From Chitinophaga ginsengisegetis (GTDB taxonomy: Bacteria; Bacteroidota; Bacteroidia; Chitinophagales; Chitinophagaceae), in NCBI RefSeq assembly GCF_900168065.1, contig NZ_FUZZ01000001.1, positions 682,001 through 746,000 of the forward strand: 64,000 nt of DNA, read 5' to 3'. Position 1 is the stretch's first letter. Every line of letters starts with the position of its first letter. The position numbers and the translations under genes were made by a program. Under the pieces are notes generated by a model. That model was not told the origin of the DNA. It was given only the letters and a program-made list of their open reading frames with translations, and searched no databases. This document shows positions 17,006 through 26,759 of this stretch, one piece after another.

Positions 17006-18079
17006 TTATTTAAATGCACTCAAAGGCTGAATAGTACCGTCGCTGTTATACTTCAGCTCTGTTACCTTCACATTCCTCAAATGCGTTTTGCCCGACAGTT
17101 GCGTATCATGGTAAAACAAATACCATTTATCGCCGATCTGAACAATGGAGTGATGATTGGTCCAGCCGTCGACAGGCTTCAGTATTATCCCCTGGTATTT
17201 AAACGGCCCATACGGACTATCCCCGATCGCATACACGATATTATGGGTATCGCCTGTTGAGTAAGAGAAATAGTATTTGCCTTTGTACTTATGCATCCAG
17301 GCGGCTTCAAAAAAACGTTTGTCATTGTCTTTTTCCAGGAACTGGTGACCACTGCTATCCGTTATGCTCACTTCTACCGGATCACTCTCCAGGCTTTTCA
17401 TTCCAGGGGAAAGCTTTGCCACACGGGGAAGAATGGCTACCTCATTTTTATCGCGCAGCTTCGCGGAAGAATCGTACCGGTTGTTGTTCCAGTTTTGCAA
17501 CTGCCCGCCCCAGATACCTCCGAAGTACAAATAAAACGTGCCGTCATCATCCCTGAATACACTCGGATCAATACTGTAGGTGCCTTTAACCGGATCTTTT
17601 TCTGCTTTAAACGGCCCCTCAGGCTGCGGAGAAGTAGCCACCCCTATTTTAAAAAGCCCCTGTTTATCTTTTGCAGGGAAATAGAGATAGTAAGTACCCT
17701 GTGAAAAAGCCGCATCCGGCGCCCACAGCTGCTGTGAAGCCCAGGGCACATCTTCCACCCGCAAGGCAACACCATGATCTGTTACCTTCCCCCCGATGGA
17801 ATCCATAGAAAGGATATGATAGTCGGCCATCCTGAAGTGATCGCCATTATCATTCTCCACGGTTTTGGTAGCAGTATCGTGAGATGGATAGATAAATATT
17901 TTGCCGTTAAAATAATGGGCAGAAGGATCGGCAGTATAGATATGAGACACCAGCGGCTGGGATGCATATTTACCGGCAGCTCCTTCAGTGACCGCGCGTC
18001 CGGCATTGGGCGGGCTACAGGCAGCCATATAGAAAACAACGCCCGCTGACAACAGGTACTTAAACGATATTCTATACAT
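17006..18079 (-). CDS. GH43 glycoside hydrolase lipoprotein (xylosidase/arabinofuranosidase type)
   Basis: A five-bladed beta-propeller glycosidase of 357 residues, lipid-anchored (lipobox MAAC, Cys21). The three catalytic acids of GH43 are recognisable: D51 in YTADPSAHYF (base), D171 in YSIDPSVFRDDDG (pKa modulator) and E258 in RFFEAAWMHKY (acid). HHS near residue 315 matches the active-site His region. No accessory domain. GH43 enzymes of this type remove arabinose or xylose from xylo-oligosaccharides; sequence alone does not decide which. It sits between a GH43-CBM6 gene (30 bp away) and the GH10 gene. Confidence 0.92.
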   Translation of the reverse strand: MYRISFKYLLSAGVVFYMAACSPPNAGRAVTEGAAGKYASQPLVSHIYTADPSAHYFNGKIFIYPSHDTATKTVENDNGDHFRMADYHILSMDSIGGKVTDHGVALRVEDVPWASQQLWAPDAAFSQGTYYLYFPAKDKQGLFKIGVATSPQPEGPFKAEKDPVKGTYSIDPSVFRDDDGTFYLYFGGIWGGQLQNWNNNRYDSSAKLRDKNEVAILPRVAKLSPGMKSLESDPVEVSITDSSGHQFLEKDNDKRFFEAAWMHKYKGKYYFSYSTGDTHNIVYAIGDSPYGPFKYQGIILKPVDGWTNHHSIVQIGDKWYLFYHDTQLSGKTHLRNVKVTELKYNSDGTIQPLSAFK

Positions 18080-18109
18080 ATTCTTTGGTTTAGATGAATA
18101 ATAAGTAGC

Positions 18110-20092
18110 TTATAAACCTGCATGCTCCTTTCTTCCGGAGATCTCATTGGTAAAAGAAAACCAGTTAACAGCTGTCGCTCCCTCAGTAAACTTAAATGTC
18201 AGCTGATGTTTCCCCGTGAGCTTTTTAACAGGTATGCTGACAGTGGTGTATTCCTTAGTCAACGCAGCAGGCAGCGTTACAGACGCATAGGGGTTCAATG
18301 TATCTTTATCAGCATACACCACAACCCGCCCCTGCCCGGGAGCCATCCGTAACAGGAGATATTGATACCCATTCTCAAAATCTACCTGGTTAAACCTGAT
18401 CCACGCGCCATCGGTTAAATGGGTGATATCCTGATCGCCGGGATGACTCAAATCCTTGCTGGCAGTTACACGCGCGAGATGGATATCATCATACATCTCT
18501 GCCTGAACCAATGAGGAGGCTTTAAAGAGATTGGGCGGACCCTGACGGGTATTCATCCGGAACCAGTTAAAATCAACATAACCGCCTGGCCGGACGGTGG
18601 CATAATTAAACAGCACAAACCTGTTTCCCGTAAACATCTTCAGGTCAAATTTCATGTTCAGCGTGTCCCCGACCGGAATAAATGCGCGGTTATCAAAACT
18701 ATAATAAAAATGAGCCTGGTCCTTGATTGTGTTTACTGATGCTTTAAAGAAGATCTTATTCCTTTTCCCTAAAGCAACGCTATCAATGGTTTTCCCGGCA
18801 TGCTTCATTACAATAAACTTTGCACCTTCCGCAGCCGTAACCCCTATTGAGGCATAAGGAATCTGCAATACAGCAAGACCCGCCATATCTCCCACCTGCA
18901 TGTGGCTCACATCCAACTCCGTGGTAGCGTCGGAAAACGGGCCAAACATCCGTTGCGTTAAAGAATTTCTTGCCTGGGGAAGATCACCGGCAATACCGCT
19001 GGTAGTGAGCCGCAGGTAACCTTTGCGTTTAGTGAGCGACCAGGCGCTGTCGTCCGGATTATGATTCCACGCCCACTGAATGGCTAAGCTCTCCGTATTA
19101 AATTCGTCGCTGGTGGGGAGCACATGTACCGGCGAAACTATACCTGTATTGGGTTTGGCGTGGGTAACTACTGCCCTGCCATCCTTTCCTACCATTGGCC
19201 AGCCATCTATCCACTGAACCGGCTGCAGCGTGGGCACTCTTCCAACGCCGCCCCTGTCCTGGAAGATAACACTCCACCATTCTCCTTGCTGTGTTTCAAT
19301 CAATGCCCCCTGGTGAACGCCCCTGCCATGAAGGTTCATATCGTCTTTCAATACAATCTTCTCTTCATAGGGACCATAAATGTTTTTTGACCGCAGACAG
19401 CACTGGTAACCATCTCCACCGCCATAAGTGGCGTAAATGTAGTAGTACCCGTTTATCTTGTAAACATGCGCACCCTCCAGCCCGGGCCGTTGCACTTTGT
19501 CAAATACAACGCTATCCCTGCCTATTGGAGCGAGATTGGCATCCACTTCTGTTACCGATATCTTAGAATAGCCATGCGCCACATAGGTGCGCCCATCGTC
19601 ATCAAAAAAGAGCCCTGCATCGTAATACGGCCTGGCCAGCTTTCGTATTTCCCAGGGGCCTTCGGCTTTTGTGGCAGTACATAAAAAGCCGCCTTCATTC
19701 AGGGTAAGAAAAAGGATGTGGAATTTTCCATTGTGATAACGGATACTACTGGCCCACTGGCCTTTCCCATACCGGTTACCGCCATTTAAATCATAGAAAG
19801 GATGTTGTTTAAACTGCTGCACCGCATTGGAAGCATACTCCCAGTTCACCAGGTCCGTTGATTTAAGAACAGGAACACCCGGGAAAAAATACATGGTGGT
19901 GGTTACCATGTAATAAGTGTCTCCAACACGGATAACATCATTGTCCGGAAAATCAGCCCAAATGATCGGATTTGTAAAGGTACCGTCTCCATTATCAGAC
20001 TGCTGCGCCTGAAGAGAAGTACCAATAAACAAGAGGGCCATAACGAGGAATTTTTTCAAACCGTTCGTGGTTAGATCTTTAAGCATCTTCAA
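18110..20092 (-). CDS. GH43 glycoside hydrolase with C-terminal CBM6
   Basis: An exported modular enzyme of 660 residues. Signal peptide ends near SLQAQ. The GH43 propeller spans about 38-330 (FTNPIIWADFPDNDVIRVGD with the base Asp, DDDGRTYVAHGYSK, and PGLEGAHVYKI with the acid Glu). A beta-sandwich of the GH43 C2 type spans about 345-520, and a CBM6-like module about 530-650 (VQAEMYDDIH, HLTDGAWIRFNQVDF, NWFSFTN). CBM6 modules bind xylan or other beta-glycans. The arrangement fits a beta-xylosidase or arabinofuranosidase acting on arabinoxylan. It is first in the GH43-GH43-GH10 run and divergent from the HTCS regulator. Confidence 0.92.
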   Translation of the reverse strand: MKMLKDLTTNGLKKFLVMALLFIGTSLQAQQSDNGDGTFTNPIIWADFPDNDVIRVGDTYYMVTTTMYFFPGVPVLKSTDLVNWEYASNAVQQFKQHPFYDLNGGNRYGKGQWASSIRYHNGKFHILFLTLNEGGFLCTATKAEGPWEIRKLARPYYDAGLFFDDDGRTYVAHGYSKISVTEVDANLAPIGRDSVVFDKVQRPGLEGAHVYKINGYYYIYATYGGGDGYQCCLRSKNIYGPYEEKIVLKDDMNLHGRGVHQGALIETQQGEWWSVIFQDRGGVGRVPTLQPVQWIDGWPMVGKDGRAVVTHAKPNTGIVSPVHVLPTSDEFNTESLAIQWAWNHNPDDSAWSLTKRKGYLRLTTSGIAGDLPQARNSLTQRMFGPFSDATTELDVSHMQVGDMAGLAVLQIPYASIGVTAAEGAKFIVMKHAGKTIDSVALGKRNKIFFKASVNTIKDQAHFYYSFDNRAFIPVGDTLNMKFDLKMFTGNRFVLFNYATVRPGGYVDFNWFRMNTRQGPPNLFKASSLVQAEMYDDIHLARVTASKDLSHPGDQDITHLTDGAWIRFNQVDFENGYQYLLLRMAPGQGRVVVYADKDTLNPYASVTLPAALTKEYTTVSIPVKKLTGKHQLTFKFTEGATAVNWFSFTNEISGRKEHAGL

Positions 20093-20405
20093 AGAATTAT
20101 ACTATCATCTTCTGCCGTTTTGTCCACACTAGACATTTCGTCACTTACATTACATTCAGCAAAACAAAAATACCCGGACTACCCTTCCGCCAATAGCTCA
20201 TTTGTTGAAATTGATAGCACAATTGTCTTACAGACAATCATTTTTAGTGGAAGAAACACTTAAGGGATAAGGACAACGCATATATAACACCAGGAACACT
20301 TTTAAGATTGCTTTACAATACTTAAATTGGGAGATGAAATAGTTCCGGCAAAAGTTCCATGTACGAAAAGTTCAACCAACATCTTGTTTTTAACGACTGC
20401 CAAAT
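20093..20405. promoter_or_regulatory. Divergent promoter region between GH43-CBM6 and HTCS genes
   Basis: A 313-bp A/T-rich gap without a gene that must hold promoters for both directions. The clearest element is an inverted repeat ATTGTC-TTACA-GACAAT at 20222-20238. No exact TAnnTTTG is placed well for either start. The binding site of the HTCS regulator may be here, but this is inference. Confidence 0.45.
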
Positions 20406-23400
20406 ATGTCTAAATATAAATTCACGTTTCTCTGTTTGTTACTATTCCTGGTGCAGATAAGTCGGGCTCAAACAAAGAAGATAAATTTCACCTCACTGGC
20501 CGCAAAAGACGGATTAGTGTCCAATGCGGTGAACTGCATCATCAAAGACCACTACGGCCTTATGTGGTTTGCCACCGACGATGGTCTGAACAAATTTGAC
20601 GGTACCAACTTTACCGTCTACCGGCATAATCCCGGTGATTCTTCCAGCCTGAGGGCAAACGAGGTATTGGCGCTCCACGAAGACAAAAACGGTAACCTCT
20701 GGATAGGTACCAGTGATGGCGGTCTTAGCCTGTACGACCGCAAAAAGGACGCTTTTATTCACTTTCCCGTAAACGCCAACAGCCCCGAACTCCCACCGAA
20801 CGCAGTTATCATAGACCTCTGCAGCGATACGACAGGCAGGGTGTGGATAGCGCAGTTCGAAAACCTGTTCCTGCTCGACCCTGCCACCCGTCATATTTCC
20901 AGGGTTAAACTTGATACGGGGAAAGACAGCCAGGAAGCCACCAAAACGCTCGGTTGTGTTTTGGCAGATAGTAAACAACAAATCTGGATTGGTACCACGA
21001 TTGGCCTCTACCGGTATTCCCCGTCAACAGGTAGTTTAAAGCTGATATTTAATACTGCGAAGTTCAGTCCCCTGGACAATGACGTAAATGCTATTGCGGC
21101 CGATAAAAGCGGCCAGATCTGGGTGGGCACCTCCACTGGGCTATGCGTTATGCAACCCGATGGCTCCGGGTTTACTCCCTACACTCCATCAACCGGGAAT
21201 GCTTTCATCAACAATGTGCAGGTGAACTGTATTGAGCCCGACGATGATGGCCAGTTATGGATTGGCACACAGGAAGGGCTGATCGTGCTGAATACCCGGA
21301 CAAAAGCCGTTGATCGCTATCTTCCGGATAATGGAAATATTTACAGTCTTACCAGTCAGGCTATAAGATGCACCTATATCGACAGGCAGGGAATTTACTG
21401 GATTGGCACCTTTCGCGGCGGTATCGATAAATACGATAAAAACCTGAACCTCTTCAATTTCAAACCCGGTACTATCTTTCATACATCCGACCGCAAATCG
21501 TCGATAGTAAGTGCTTTTGCAGAAAAAAGCGCAGAAGAAATCCTGATTGGCACCGATGGCGGAGGTTTGTTCGAATTCAACCGTGCTACCGGGAAAGCCC
21601 AGCCGGTTAATATCCCGCTGCCGGCAAACAATAACGTGTCTATCATGGCGCTTCAGTATACACGGAACAAAAAACTATACATCGGCACTTATGCTCATGG
21701 CCTGCTTATCTCCAACGGCCGTAATTATAAGCACCTGGTAAAAGGAACCGGCCCTGATAACCTGAATGCCAGTGATGTTTTTTGTATAAAGGAAGATAGT
21801 AAAGGTAATGTTTGGGTAGGCACCAATGGCGAAGGAGTGAATATATTAAGAAATGAAGAAGTGGTTGCCAGGTTTAGTCCGCACCCAAGACCCGGCATAC
21901 CGGAAGAAAAAAAGCTCCCGTTTAATGGATACATCAGAACCATTGAAGAAGATGCAGCAGGAAACATCTGGATTGGTTCACACGGTGGCGGCGTTGGCGT
22001 GTATCAACCCGCTACCGGCAAATGGAATATCTATACCCAAGGCAACAGCCAGCTGTCGGGCGATAAAGTACAGGTGATATTACGCGACAGCCGCGGAAAT
22101 ATGTGGGTGGGCACCTATGGCGGAGGGCTGAGCCTTTTCGACAAAACCACCGGGCGGTTTATCAACTACGGGGAAAAAGACGGGCTTCAGAACACCACCA
22201 TCTACCAGATTATTGAAGATAAAGCCGGTATCCTCTGGCTGAGTACTAACACCGGTATCAGCAGCTTTAATTTCGCCACAAAAGAATTCCGGAACTATGC
22301 CCATTACAATGGGGTGCAAAATAATAATTTCGTACATACATCCGGGTTACGGTTGTCTGACGGAGATGTTATGTTCGGCGGACTCGAAGGCTTTAATTAT
22401 TTTACCCCTTCCGGCTTAACGGTTAACAGGAATGTACCTGTTATTCTCCTCACGGACTTAAAAGTATCCAATAAATCAGTGATCCCTGGGGAAGACAGTC
22501 CTATTAAAGATCACATTTCTGTTGCCAGTGAGATCAGGCTTGAATACAAACAGAATTTTGCGCTCAGCTTCGTAGCACTGAATTATACCATCCCCAGGAA
22601 AAATTACTACGCCTACAAACTGGAAGGATTTGATAAAGACTGGAACTATACCGGCACCATCAACACTGCTTCTTACACGAACCTCGATCCGGGAGAGTAT
22701 ATCTTTCATGTAAAAGCAAGTAATAACGACGGCGTATGGAATACAAAAGATACTACGATAAAGATCTATGTACGGCCGCCTTTCTGGCGAACCATTTATG
22801 CTTACCTGTTTTATTTATCCGTTATCTGCGCACTGCTATTGTATAGCCGGTACCGGGGAATTACCAGGATAAGGAAGAAGTTCCTGGCAGAACAGGAGAA
22901 ACAGGAGGTAAAACGTGTCCGTGAGCTGGACCGGATGAAAATTAAATTCCTCACCAATCTCAGTCATGATTTCAGAACCCCTATTTCATTGATCCTGGGG
23001 CCGGTGGAACAGCTAATTGCCGATGAAAAAACCGGGAACAGGCTTGAAAAACTGAACATGATCAAACGGAATTCCAGGCGGCTGCTCAACCTCGTTAATC
23101 AACTGCTGGATTTCAGGAAGATGGAAGAACACGAACTAAAGCTGCAACTGACCAAAGGAGAACTCGTAACATTCATAAAGGAAGTGACCGATTCCTTCAG
23201 CGATTTTGCCGAAAGGAAAAAGATCCGCTTCACCTTCACCAGCGGTCCAAAATCCCTGTATGCTTTCTTCGACCATGATAAAATGGAACGTATTCTCTTT
23301 AATCTACTTTCAAACGCATTCAAATTTACCCTGGAAGAAGATGCGGTAACGGTTGAATTACAACTGCTGGAAAAGCCCGCTGATCCTGGTCTGCAATGGG

Positions 23401-24509
23401 TGCTCATCACGGTGAAAGATACCGGTATCGGTATCCCCAAAGATAAAAGAGAGAAGGTATTCGACCACTTCTTCCAAACCAACACCAGTTCTGCCATTCT
23501 TAACCAGGGCACAGGTATAGGGCTATCCATTACAAAGGAATTTGTAAAAATGCATGGAGGCAACATTGAAGTGGAAAGCGAATCCGGGCAAGGCGCTGCA
23601 TTCTTTATACAACTTCCGTTACAAATAGCTGAACAACATATTCCTTCTGCATCCCATCCGGAAGAAACGCAGCCCGGAATACCGGAGCAACAGGAGTTAT
23701 CCGGTGTATCTCCCGCGGTGCAAAGTTTCTCAGAGATGTCCACCATCTTACTGGTGGAAGATAATGAAGACTTCAGATTCTATCTTAAAGATAACCTCCG
23801 CAACAGCTACAAGGTAATAGAAGCCATCAACGGAAAAGATGGCTGGCAAAAGGCACTGGCGCTGCATCCGCATCTGATTGTCAGTGATATTACCATGCCG
23901 CAAATGGATGGTATCAGTCTGCTGCAAAAACTGAAATCAGACAAAAGAACCAGCCACATACCGGTAATATTGCTTACCGCACTTACCAATGAAGCGCAAC
24001 AGATATCAGGACTGGAAACCGGCGCCAACGATTACCTCATTAAACCGTTTAATTTTGAGATACTCCACGCGAAGATCCGGAACCTGCTGCATTTGAACCA
24101 TACCTTAAAAAATACCTATACCAAACAAATAAAAATACACGCCCCCGAAGTGCAGAAGGAGTCGACAGACGAGAAACTACTAAACAAAATCGTTTGCCAC
24201 CTTGAAGAGAAGCTAACCGACTCGCAGCTCTCCGTGGAGAGCCTTAGTAAAGAAGTAGGAATGAGCCGGAGCTCCTTATACAATAAATTGCTGGAACTGA
24301 CCGGCCAAACACCTGTTGAATACATCCGCTCCTACCGGCTCGAAAAAGCAATGACCCTGATGCAAAAAAGCGACATGACTATTGCCGAAATTGCCTACCA
24401 GGTGGGATTTTCCACGCCTAACTATTTCGCCAAGTCGTTTAAGAATAAATACAACATGCTCCCCTCTGAATTTATAGCACGGGTTAAAAAAGGCGATACC
24501 GGTGAATAA
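20406..24509 (+). CDS. Hybrid two-component system regulator (HTCS) of the xylan locus
   Basis: A 1367-residue single-protein sensor, kinase and transcription factor. Signal peptide (1-22); periplasmic two-component-regulator propeller blades (about 30-690, repeated W-I/V-G-T motifs such as NLWIGTSDGGLSLYD); Y_Y_Y domain (about 715-785); one transmembrane helix (about 796-815); HisKA with H854 in NLSHDFRTPIS; HATPase (TVKDTGIGIPKDK); receiver with D1161 in IVSDITMPQMDG; C-terminal AraC-type helix-turn-helix ending in GFSTPNYFAKSF. HTCS proteins bind an oligosaccharide in the propeller and activate their own polysaccharide locus. It lies inside the xylan genes, between two divergent/convergent enzyme operons. 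Confidence 0.96.
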   Translation: MSKYKFTFLCLLLFLVQISRAQTKKINFTSLAAKDGLVSNAVNCIIKDHYGLMWFATDDGLNKFDGTNFTVYRHNPGDSSSLRANEVLALHEDKNGNLWIGTSDGGLSLYDRKKDAFIHFPVNANSPELPPNAVIIDLCSDTTGRVWIAQFENLFLLDPATRHISRVKLDTGKDSQEATKTLGCVLADSKQQIWIGTTIGLYRYSPSTGSLKLIFNTAKFSPLDNDVNAIAADKSGQIWVGTSTGLCVMQPDGSGFTPYTPSTGNAFINNVQVNCIEPDDDGQLWIGTQEGLIVLNTRTKAVDRYLPDNGNIYSLTSQAIRCTYIDRQGIYWIGTFRGGIDKYDKNLNLFNFKPGTIFHTSDRKSSIVSAFAEKSAEEILIGTDGGGLFEFNRATGKAQPVNIPLPANNNVSIMALQYTRNKKLYIGTYAHGLLISNGRNYKHLVKGTGPDNLNASDVFCIKEDSKGNVWVGTNGEGVNILRNEEVVARFSPHPRPGIPEEKKLPFNGYIRTIEEDAAGNIWIGSHGGGVGVYQPATGKWNIYTQGNSQLSGDKVQVILRDSRGNMWVGTYGGGLSLFDKTTGRFINYGEKDGLQNTTIYQIIEDKAGILWLSTNTGISSFNFATKEFRNYAHYNGVQNNNFVHTSGLRLSDGDVMFGGLEGFNYFTPSGLTVNRNVPVILLTDLKVSNKSVIPGEDSPIKDHISVASEIRLEYKQNFALSFVALNYTIPRKNYYAYKLEGFDKDWNYTGTINTASYTNLDPGEYIFHVKASNNDGVWNTKDTTIKIYVRPPFWRTIYAYLFYLSVICALLLYSRYRGITRIRKKFLAEQEKQEVKRVRELDRMKIKFLTNLSHDFRTPISLILGPVEQLIADEKTGNRLEKLNMIKRNSRRLLNLVNQLLDFRKMEEHELKLQLTKGELVTFIKEVTDSFSDFAERKKIRFTFTSGPKSLYAFFDHDKMERILFNLLSNAFKFTLEEDAVTVELQLLEKPADPGLQWVLITVKDTGIGIPKDKREKVFDHFFQTNTSSAILNQGTGIGLSITKEFVKMHGGNIEVESESGQGAAFFIQLPLQIAEQHIPSASHPEETQPGIPEQQELSGVSPAVQSFSEMSTILLVEDNEDFRFYLKDNLRNSYKVIEAINGKDGWQKALALHPHLIVSDITMPQMDGISLLQKLKSDKRTSHIPVILLTALTNEAQQISGLETGANDYLIKPFNFEILHAKIRNLLHLNHTLKNTYTKQIKIHAPEVQKESTDEKLLNKIVCHLEEKLTDSQLSVESLSKEVGMSRSSLYNKLLELTGQTPVEYIRSYRLEKAMTLMQKSDMTIAEIAYQVGFSTPNYFAKSFKNKYNMLPSEFIARVKKGDTGE

Positions 24510-24544
24510 AACAAGTCCCCGGCTATGTAAGCCGGGGACTTGTT
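24510..24544. terminator. Bidirectional terminator between HTCS and GH10-CBM genes
   Basis: A perfect 14-bp stem (AACAAGTCCCCGGC / GCCGGGGACTTGTT) with 7-nt loop TATGTAA starts at the HTCS stop codon. The genes on either side converge here, so the hairpin likely stops both transcripts. Confidence 0.85.
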
Positions 24545-24570
24545 ATCAAAAATACTATAGGGTTTTGCTG

Positions 24571-26727
24571 TTATTTTGCGTTTGCCTCAAGCGCCTTCGC
24601 CACTGCGGCGTAGGAGAGCTTCCGTACAAAAGCCTCTGTCCAAAGCCCTATTGGCTCACCTGGCCGCCAGGAGGAATTCGCCCGGCTGTCTAAAGGGCTC
24701 CAGATGGTAATGCCATAGCGTTGCTTAGCAGGAATGAGTTCAAAATATTTATCAATTACGTACTTGTACATGTCTGCCTGTGCTTTATAATGTTCAGCAG
24801 TAGCCTCCGTTGTTTTTACGCCTACGCCAAGATCCAGTTCAGATACTTTTATCAGTTTACCTGTAGCAGCCAGCAGCTTAAACATTTCGGCTATATTTTC
24901 CTTACTGGTAGTGGTGTTGATATGCATTTGTGTACCAATACCATCTACTTTGGCGCCTTTGCTTTCTATGTAGTTCACATATGCAATCAGGCCACGGCAT
25001 TTGTCGAGGCTGTACTCCAAATTGTAGTCATTGATAAAATGGATATCCGTGGCGTTGCCATATTGCCTGGCCATTTTGAACGCGGTTACGGCATAGTCCT
25101 TACCCAGATAATCCTGCCAGAAGAAGTCGTCAGCTGCTGTACTCGGCCGGCCAGCAGCTGTTTTTAACTCATAAGGGTTATTATCATCCATTGGTTCATT
25201 TACAACATCCCATGCTTTCACGGTGGATTTTCCCGCTTCTACCATGCCATTCATCCATTTATCAAGTGCGGCTGTGAGGATGTACTTTTTTTCTGCTGCG
25301 GTTTTTTCCACAATGGTGGTAGTGCCGCCTGTAGCTTTTGCGTTTTTCAGTACCACATCATCGATGTAAACAGTACCGGCAAATTCACCATAGCTGAAAA
25401 CCAGTCGTGTTCTGTCGGCAGCAGTAGCCGTAGTGGCAACACTCACCTGCTTCCATTCGGTAGTAACCGTCACCTGGCCATATCCATTGGAGGAATAGTT
25501 GGCGCTTTGCAGCTCCGGGCGGATTACCCCTTCGGCGGTTCCTTTTACCCAAAAGCTCAATTCGTAAGTTTCCCCGTTATCCAGCGGGGCTGCAAAGTCA
25601 TAGCTGGTTTGCACATCCCAGTAGTTGGCAGCTTTTGCGGGATTGGTTACATAAAAGGCTTTGCCTTTGTTGCCAACACCCATGCCATCGGCGGTTACGC
25701 CACGGGAGGAGCTGCCACCCCAGCCTCCCCAGCCGCTTCCGGATTCAAAATCACCATTGGCAACGAGGTTGTTCACTACCGGTGCGCCTTGCGTATCGTA
25801 TACATACAAATTATTTACATCGATGTAATAAGTTACGCCGGCTTTGTATCCGAGGTCGAAATGCAGCTTAATATTGTCTGTCGAGAAATCATCTATCGTA
25901 AAGCGGATCTCTTTCCATGAAATCCCCGTGGTAAAGGTGGCTGTGGGCGCACCTGATTTGGTCCAGTCTACCGAAGGCGTATTATTATTCAATCCTTCAA
26001 AAGAGATCCTTCCTTCGCCGGGCACATCTGACTTTATATACATCACTACTTCATACTTATGTGTTTTGTTTATTGCAACATGCGGAGTGATTAACTGTAA
26101 GTCTGTAGCTGCCGACGAGCCTCCTTTTGATACCAGTTTAATAGCTTTGTTTCCGGTACCCATACCTTCGCCATCTGCTACTAAAATACCGGCTCCGGGA
26201 TTTGCCAGGGTCCAGCCGGCAAGGCTTTTGTCTTTCAGCCCTGCAAGGTTTAAGTCGTTCTGATAAGCCGGAGATGTTACCAGCAAAGGACTGAGCAATC
26301 CCTTCAGATAGCTGGCATTCTGATTGGCATGCCACATCAGGGTATGACCGTATACCTGCATCCCTGATTCGGCGGCAGTTTGAAGCAGTGATTTTACTTT
26401 CACCAGGTTTAAACTGCCATCGGCCTGCACTACGGCGCCATGTTTCATTTCATAACCCAAAACAATTTCATCGAAGTTCCTGTTGGCCAGGCGGTACATC
26501 ACTCCTTTATCGAGATAATCCTGTAAACCAAGTGCCACGCCTAACTTAAATCCAGGCTGCGCCACGCGGTTAATGTAGCTTTTCAACGCAGGGTAAGCGT
26601 CGATATCTTCCTGGGCAGCGATGCTTTCAGGCTTATCCACGTTGAAGTCGAGCGCTTTATATTTACTGCAGGAAGTAATGACAACAAACGTAATAAAGCT
26701 GGCGGCTATTTTATGAAGTTGATTCAT
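24571..26727 (-). CDS. GH10 endo-xylanase with two CBMs inserted in the catalytic domain
   Basis: A surface lipoprotein (lipobox VITSC, Cys20) of 718 residues. The GH10 barrel starts at about residue 45, is interrupted at about 150-465 by two beta-sandwich modules of the CBM4/9/22 type (the second begins VVNNLVANGDFESGSGWG), then resumes with the acid/base E511 in WDVVNEPMDD and the nucleophile E630 in KVSELDLGV. This inserted-CBM architecture is known from Xyn10 enzymes of Bacteroidota xylan loci, such as Prevotella bryantii Xyn10C. As a tethered enzyme at the end of the susCD operon it should make the first cuts in xylan at the cell surface. Confidence 0.95.
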   Translation of the reverse strand: MNQLHKIAASFITFVVITSCSKYKALDFNVDKPESIAAQEDIDAYPALKSYINRVAQPGFKLGVALGLQDYLDKGVMYRLANRNFDEIVLGYEMKHGAVVQADGSLNLVKVKSLLQTAAESGMQVYGHTLMWHANQNASYLKGLLSPLLVTSPAYQNDLNLAGLKDKSLAGWTLANPGAGILVADGEGMGTGNKAIKLVSKGGSSAATDLQLITPHVAINKTHKYEVVMYIKSDVPGEGRISFEGLNNNTPSVDWTKSGAPTATFTTGISWKEIRFTIDDFSTDNIKLHFDLGYKAGVTYYIDVNNLYVYDTQGAPVVNNLVANGDFESGSGWGGWGGSSSRGVTADGMGVGNKGKAFYVTNPAKAANYWDVQTSYDFAAPLDNGETYELSFWVKGTAEGVIRPELQSANYSSNGYGQVTVTTEWKQVSVATTATAADRTRLVFSYGEFAGTVYIDDVVLKNAKATGGTTTIVEKTAAEKKYILTAALDKWMNGMVEAGKSTVKAWDVVNEPMDDNNPYELKTAAGRPSTAADDFFWQDYLGKDYAVTAFKMARQYGNATDIHFINDYNLEYSLDKCRGLIAYVNYIESKGAKVDGIGTQMHINTTTSKENIAEMFKLLAATGKLIKVSELDLGVGVKTTEATAEHYKAQADMYKYVIDKYFELIPAKQRYGITIWSPLDSRANSSWRPGEPIGLWTEAFVRKLSYAAVAKALEANAK

Positions 26728-26759
26728 ATTAATTACTTTAATTGTATCGGACAGAATAA

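Noticed and set aside
22080..22337. Antisense frames inside the HTCS and SusC genes
   Set aside because: They are long only because of codon bias in the true frames; none shows a domain, signal peptide or spacing of its own.
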